Assembly (NCBI GenBank): GCA_025201765.1
Contig: MU623391.1
Coordinates: forward strand, 151,175 to 215,174
Direction of reading: 5' to 3'
DNA: 64,000 nt
Origin: Daldinia sp. FL1419
Taxonomy: Eukaryota; Ascomycota; Sordariomycetes; Xylariales; Hypoxylaceae
Part shown: positions 58,489 through 64,000 of the stretch, piece after piece
Numbering within the stretch: position 1 is the first letter of the stretch
How the letters are laid out: each line of letters begins with the position of its first letter
Position numbers and translations under genes: made by a program
Notes under the pieces: generated by a model
What the model saw: only the letters and a program-made list of their open reading frames with translations
What the model was told of the DNA's origin: nothing
Databases searched by the model: none

Positions 58489-60057
58489 ATGGCCGAATCA
58501 CGTCCAGTTTTCATATATGCCGAACTCTTGTCGCGTATACAAGGTGTGTCTGTTGGATGCGAGTTGAATACACCAACCTCGGCTAGTACTAAAGCCGTTA
58601 TCTCATCTGACGGCTGGTTCTTCACAATTCACCATGATGACGTAGAAACAACCATACGTCTCCCTGGACAGGTTGTCCCAGTCAATCAACTTCCGATACA
58701 GAGTCTCGGGAAAAAGCATCTTTCCTGTCGGTTGCCTCTTGCCTCGAGGATAGGGCGCGATGCCTTTTCCACAGGGGAACAACACGTCCCGTGGTCCGCT
58801 ACTGATCTTCAGCCAGAGTCTCCTATTACGTGTCGAGGATGCCGTGCTACCATTGTTAAGCCTGGCGCAATTAAGGTATGGAAAGATCTGCCCAGCGAAA
58901 ACTGGGCTGAAATGATGGAATTTTGGCATTGCCATAAACCTCATGATCACGGACATGGGCACGACGGCCCCGCTTCTAAAGCATACGGTGCAAATTCTAG
59001 AATATCAGCCCAAGCCGGTGTCGGGTTTGTGGATCTTTCTTCCTTCCTTATATCAGAAACAGATATCTCTACCTCAGCCGTAAGTGTTTCATTATCTACT
59101 TGAATTGGGTATATAGAAGGTGGCCAGGCCGGCATCCTAGCCCCTCAATGGCATGGTTACCGATACTCATACCCTAGAAGGACATACTCTCACGTTCCAG
59201 TATATATGTGCCGAATCCTAGGTCTTTTCCTAGGGATTGGCATTTACGTACTGGAGGACTCCTCTGCCTTTCACTAAGAATTTTCTTGGATGTGGAAATT
59301 CTGGGATTAACTGGAGGGACACGTTTTACCCATCTTAGTCAACTATACAATATTTTAATCAAGGAGATCCTTCTGGAAGTTTTGCTAATGCAAGCTTCCT
59401 TAGGTAGCAAACGTTTTATCTTCGTTAGAGTCTCGCAATGAATCTCAATATCATAACGAAACACTTGAAAATGAAGGATCTCTCAGCTTGCAACCTAAAA
59501 ATATACCTATTTCCTGTGTATCCTGTAAGAGCCAGTTGGGAATATTGAATGACCAAGGATCCGCGGTTACTCTATTCAAGTGGCAGACCTACGTGGGCGA
59601 GCAGATTGCGCATGACCCTGATAACTCACCCAACCTATTCCACTGGATTAGCTCTATTCTCCTTGCGACAATAGCTCGCTCCGGCTGTTCCAAGTCGATC
59701 TTGCTACCGATGAAGATGCAAAATCAATCAACACAAGATGTATCTCAAACAAATGGAATGCCCCAGACTCTGCTGAATGTTTGGGTGTTCAATAACATAT
59801 CTTTCTCGTCCACGGGGGAGGACAGGTCACCTATCAAAGCTATAAAGGTATTTTATCGCATGATTAGTCAAAACGAAGCGAACAAATTGCTTGACTCTAT
59901 GATCTCGGACGTACAAGATATCACTCTTCCGGCGGAGGCCATTGCGAAGTTAAAGGATATTCTAAACAGTAACAACCTCCTGCTGCCTCAGAGTGATCGC
60001 CAATTCAAAGAATGGAAGGTCAGTCTTCTAGAGAAGTGGGAAAGTAAAAACAACTGA
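58489..60057 (+). CDS. UBE3D/Ipa1-like E2-binding protein
   Basis: Tentative model: join(58489..59079,59141..59199,59487..60057), 406 residues, in phase. Start is ATG at 58489. The N-terminal domain ends in the family signature: CRGCRATIV, then WKDLPSENWAEMMEFWHCHKPHDH (in two parts), with paired Cys and His for zinc. After GFVDLSSFLISETD comes a second Cys pair, ISCVSCKSQLG, then LLNVWVFNNISFSST, AIKVFYRMIS and the C-terminal LPQSDRQFKEWKVSLLEKW. UBE3D (human) and Ipa1 (yeast) bind E2 enzymes; yeast Ipa1 is linked to mRNA 3'-end processing. The third exon boundary and 287-bp second intron are uncertain; an unrelated open frame lies inside it. Confidence 0.72.
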
Positions 60058-60559
60058 AGACCATTTAACTACGAGCTTAGCCACCGTCTGGTTCCATAGC
60101 ATGCATGTATTCATTAGGAATCGAATCCAGAGGTATAATTCTAATAAACTATGGAAGTTTATCAAATAATTACACCCGGCAATAGCGACTCATTCATATT
60201 AGGTTTAAGATATGAAGTCGAAACATGGATTGAAATTCATGAGAGGAGTCCGGACCGTAGTATTGATTCTTAAACTACTAGTTAAAAGTGATTTAACAAC
60301 TAAGAAACTAGACTATTTCGCTCATATCTTTAAACGAGAGTAGATAATTCTTTCATTATCGTAATCTATGTTCAATATTCTCTAAGCTTCTCATACCATG
60401 CTGGTATACAGGACTACCATATTAGGCGTCACGAGATGTTGCAAGGCTAAAATTGGAAGGATAGTTTCTTTTGACTAATGCACAAGGTGTCTATAAACAC
60501 AGGAGGGCACAAAAGGGATCTTAGTCTGCGCCATGGAGTATCTGTCTAAACTGGCTTGT
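60058..60559. other. 3' intergenic region
   Basis: A/T-rich spacer between the UBE3D-like gene and the convergent Atp4 gene. No gene seen. Confidence 0.5.
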
Positions 60560-61410
60560 CTATTGGGCCTTGGAGGACACAATTCCTAGAGATTTGTTAG
60601 CTCATATGATAAGACTGGCAACGATAACACGCACTCTCTACGTCAGCAACACTTTGCTGTAGGATTTGCTGAAGAGCCTTGGGGTTCTCGAGCTCCTTCT
60701 TCACCTTAGCGATAACGGACTCGGCAAGTTCCCTCTGCTGGCGCTGCTTAACCTGGCTTTCGTATCGCACCCACGAGTCCAAAACCGACTTGGCCTCCGC
60801 TGCTAAAGCAGTAGTCTGCTCAAGTTCGTACGCCCGGGCCTCGAGCTTAGCGGTCTCCTTGGAAACCTCGAAAAGGGCCTTGGTGATATCAACGACACCT
60901 CCCATCTGCTGAACGTTCTCGATGCGGTTCTTGACGGCCTGGGTGTGGTCGGCACGGGCGGCGTTCAAGATGTTCTTGATCTTCTCATTTTGTGCCTCAG
61001 CCCACTGCTTGTACATGGGACCACCATACTTGATCAGAGCACCCCAGACGCTTAGCAGACAGAAGGCGACAACGGTTTCCTCGTTCACGACATAGTACTC
61101 ATTGCTAATGGCGTAGATGGACAGACCAGCGGCGGAGGACAGAATGGCAGTCTTGGAAATAAGGGAGTTGCCAGGCAAGGAGTCAATGATAGACTGTGCC
61201 TTGACCTTAGGTTCGGGAACGTTGGAAGCCGGTCGGGTAGCAGTCAATGCGGTGGTGACTGCGGGAAGAGCTCGCGAAGGGACCGACGGCCGTAAACGGG
61301 CGGCTCCTATAAAATTCGCGATAAGTTCTACATGACCTAATTGAAATACTAAATTACTAATAGCAATGCAGAAACTTACCGAAGGCACGGGCAGCCAAGC
61401 GGGAGGCCAT
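60560..61410 (-). CDS. atp4: ATP synthase subunit 4 (F1Fo subunit b), mitochondrial
   Basis: Peripheral stalk subunit of mitochondrial ATP synthase. Minus-strand model: exon 1 61410-61380, intron 61379-61307, exon 2 61306-60635, intron 60634-60586 (GTGCGT..TAG with branch GCTAAC), exon 3 60585-60560; 242 residues. A basic N-terminal presequence (MASRLAARAFGAARLRPSV) leads to two hydrophobic segments (about 65-82 and 90-112) and a long charged amphipathic helix to the end. The short last exon replaces a read-through tail with VERIVSSKAQ, the expected fungal C-terminus, and supports the second intron. Divergent from the Noc4 gene, with CCAAT and CACGTG elements between them. Confidence 0.93.
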
Positions 61411-61838
61411 TGCGAAAGTAATGACAAAGAGAAAAACGGGATCGGGAGAGAGGAGATGGGGGCAGTAATCGATTACTTTTTTGTCTAGAGGAGCTTCGGA
61501 ATTGAAGTCGATGAGGTTTTAACGGCACCTTGCACTTAACCAGACTTAACCCAGTTTAGACCCATTTTTAAGTTTAACTCGAGTTGAACCCTCACATGAA
61601 CTTCAGCTAACTTCCGTGATTGGTCAATCAAGCACGTGATTTACCCGTTCTTCTCCACTTCAAACTTAATCTTGGGAATTTTTGGGTCAGCCTTGCCTCG
61701 TTCTTTCTCGAGGCTGTAAAATAATTTCAACTTTTTTTATTTTTTTATTTTTTATTTTTCTCACCTTCACGTCAATACCTACAATCGCCTAGTTTTCTGT
61801 ACAATTTCTCAAATATACGAGTACAGAACTACGCGAAA
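61411..61838. promoter_or_regulatory. Divergent promoter between Atp4 and Noc4
   Basis: 428 bp. Minus-strand CCAAT (ATTGG at 61619-61623) lies ~210 bp before the Atp4 start, in the context TGACCAATCACG, like a HAP-complex site common in respiratory-gene promoters. CACGTG (61633-61638) is close by. A T-rich tract (61731-61758) precedes the Noc4 leader. Confidence 0.5.
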
Positions 61839-63575
61839 ATGTCAGGATCCATTACTGAAGAGTCCCTGAAAAGGAAGCGATCGAAAGGTCCTGAAAAAGC
61901 CAATAAACGTACCAAAGCAAAGGACAACGACGAACGTGATCCTCAAGCTGAGATTTTACAGCTCGAAAACGAAATCTTGGAGTCCAAGAAAAACTACAAC
62001 AATATAACTACCCTACTTGAGCTCGCGCAAAAGGATAGCGACGATGATTCTACCCAACTTGCAGTGGTCTCGCTATGCAGAGTATTTTTACGTCTGTTTG
62101 CATCAGGAAATCTAGCGAGACGGAACGGGCAGTCAGAAAAGGATATCGTCGTTGTTCAGTGGCTTAAGCAAAGGCTCGGGGAATTCAAGAAGATTGTCCT
62201 CTTGGCATTAGGTGAAGAGGATACTGCATCCACCGCGTTGACTCTAGCTATGCGCATCTTGCAAGCCGAAGGCAAGCACCCGAATGATAAGGATGAATAC
62301 AGTTTCCCGAAGGTGTTCCTTAGAGAGGTGGTGGAGGCTCTGATATTGAGTGAATCCGAAGATATTAGGGATGAGTTTTGTGAAAAGTTTTTGGGCGAAT
62401 ACGCGGATGTGCGATTCTATACGTTCAAGGCTCTCAAGTAGGTCGACGGCTCTCATTCGAAGTGCGATTGTTATACTGACTTATATACAGAGATATCCTC
62501 TCTGAAGAGCCTCTAATAGCGTCTAACGAAATTCTATTTGATAATGTCTTCGACTTATTATCATTTTTCGAAGATGTACCAAGCTCCGCCGAAGAAATGG
62601 GCGAGTTTTACATTGATGCGCCAAAGAAGAAATCTCACCCCGTCGCATCACTGAACCAGCAGAAGAAACAAGCTCAAGAAGCTTGGATCGCGCTCCTTGA
62701 CCTGGGTCCCAGCCGGGAGCAAAGGAAAAAGGTACTTCAAATCATGACTAGGTCCATAGCTCCGTGGTTCGCCAAGCCAGAACTTCTTATGGACTTCCTA
62801 ACGGATTCGTACAACTCCGGAGGTGCTATTTCTCTCCTAGCTTTGTCAGGAGTTTTCTATCTCATTCAAGAGCGAAACCTAGACTATCCGTCATTCTATC
62901 GGAAGTTATATTCGTTGTTGGATGCAAATATACTACATTCAAAACATCGATCCAGGTTCTTTCGCTTGTTAGACACATTTCTCTCTTCCACGCATCTTCC
63001 CGCCGTCCTTGTCGCAAGTTTCATCAAGCGAATTACGAGGCTGTGCCTCAATGCCCCCCCTGCTGCCATCGTTGTAGTCATACCCTGGATTTATAATCTA
63101 TTCAAAAAGCACCCGCTTTGCACGTTTATGATGCATCGCGTGCCTAGGTCACCGGAAGAGAAGGAGGCGTTGGAAAACGAAGGGATGGCCGATCCGTTCA
63201 TCGCTGACGAAGAAGACCCAATGGAGACATGCGCCATTGATAGCTGTTTATGGGAGGTCGTTCAATTGCAGTCGCACTACCACCCGAACGTCGCCACTAT
63301 CGCGAAAATAGTATCGGAGCAATTCACTAAGCAGTCCTACAACCTCGAGGATTTCTTAGACCATTCGTATAGCAGTGTAAGTCGCATGTGCCACCGTCCC
63401 ACATACTAGTTTTGTTTTGCTTACGTATTTCTAGCTACTTGATGCGGAGTTATCCAAGCAAGTCAAAAAGGCTCCTGTTGTGGAGTTCATGATACCCAAA
63501 AAAGTGTTCCTCCCTCAGGATCTAGACTCGGAGGCAGAGGACAATCTTTTGGCAAAACTCTGGGACTTTCAATGA
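61839..63575 (+). CDS. noc4: Nucleolar complex protein Noc4 (40S ribosome biogenesis)
   Basis: Model: join(61839..62437,62491..63376,63435..63575), 541 residues, close to yeast Noc4 (552). The N-terminus is basic (KRKRSKGPEKANKRTK) and suits nucleolar targeting. Repeated amphipathic helices follow. The CBF/Mak21-type region spans the central part, including LALSGVFYLIQERNLDYPSFYRKLYSLLD and RSRFFRLLDTFLSSTHLPAVLVASFIKRI (each longer than shown), then PPAAIVVVIPWIYNLFKKHP. Noc4 pairs with Nop14 in pre-40S assembly and export. All splice junctions are in phase with consensus sites. The final residues read LLAKLWDFQ. Confidence 0.93.
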
Positions 63576-63882
63576 TCGCCGTTTTTGACGTCTAGGATAG
63601 TCTCGGGGCGTGTGTCACGTAAACCTGGAATCATCGGCAGCTACCCTTATATTATTGCCAGGTTCGACATTATTACGGCTATCGCCCCAGGGATCCTCAC
63701 GCCATCGATTCGATGGAGAGCCCACCGCGGGTCGATGCCGAGGAGACGGATTCGATCTGTCGACAAAGCCACTCACCGCCTCAACCAAACTAGATATATG
63801 TCGCCACCGTCGCGGTCCATATTCTCCGCTCTAGATCGCGAGATATTCTCTTGACTTTGCCATAGTACTCTGCGGGGGGGGC

Positions 63883-63913
<31 letters not shown>

Positions 63914-64000
63914 GTGGCTTGATACACACCGGGGTTTTATAACAAATAGACAACGGGGAGAGTTGAAAAATTTACGGCGGGGGCGGGGGGGGTTTATTTG
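63576..64000. other. 3' region of Noc4 and end of window
   Basis: No further gene is supported; the open frame after 63585 begins with TTG. It includes a 29-base T tract at 63885-63913 preceded by a run of G, and a G-rich end. Confidence 0.5.
63885..63913. repeat. Long poly-T tract
   Basis: 29 consecutive T residues directly after a GGGGGGGGCAG stretch. The length invites sequencing or assembly error. Confidence 0.8.

Noticed and set aside
63585..63854. Plus-strand open frame after Noc4
   Set aside because: Starts with TTG, lies in a 3' region and has low-complexity Arg/Ser content.
1..64000. CRISPR arrays, bacterial operons or prophage
   Set aside because: No regularly spaced identical repeats; intron-containing eukaryotic genes throughout.

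Overview
The window is nuclear DNA of a filamentous ascomycete. Short GT-AG introns (about 45-290 bp) interrupt many genes, genes are single-copy with no operons, and the protein set (Pkc1, She9/Mdm33, Apq12, Gpn3, SAM synthetase, Rad17/Rad24, Atp4, Noc4, HET-domain and F-box/ankyrin proteins) is typical of Pezizomycotina. I infer Sordariomycetes or a close class; the genus cannot be read from this sequence. Translation starts were moved to real ATG codons, and exon joins were built by hand from splice sites and reading phase.

Layout: 1-14.4 kb is mostly conserved housekeeping DNA, with a proline-rich membrane protein, a seven-exon protein kinase C, mitochondrial She9, a HAD phosphatase and an MFS transporter. 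From 14.4 to 28 kb is an accessory stretch. It holds a decayed NACHT (STAND/NLR-type) relic, a nitrilase with two compensating frameshifts, an intact HET-domain gene, an F-box/ankyrin gene, and about 4 kb with no recognisable gene. From 28 to 32 kb lie a small Myb/SANT-like protein and a weak hypothetical ORF. From 32.3 to 42 kb sits the most striking pair: an RG-repeat protein followed head-to-tail by a roughly 2,400-residue fusion of a UPF1/ZNFX1-type SF1 helicase, an NFX1-like Cys/His region and three CbxX/CfqX-type AAA domains. From 44 kb to the end the window is again mostly conserved: Apq12, Gpn3, SAM synthetase, a low-complexity hypothetical protein, the Rad17/Rad24 clamp loader, a questin-oxidase-like protein, a UBE3D/Ipa1-like E2-binding protein, Atp4 and Noc4.

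No single pathway unites the window. Two groupings are worth attention. HET, F-box/ankyrin and NACHT-relic genes lie within about 8 kb, the kind of content associated with fungal allorecognition and immunity. The RG-protein/giant-helicase pair looks like RNA surveillance machinery. Intergenic DNA is seeded with a recurring short motif built from CCTAGG, GGTACC and TAGGTAGG; I saw no copy inside a modelled coding exon, and one copy interrupts the NACHT relic.
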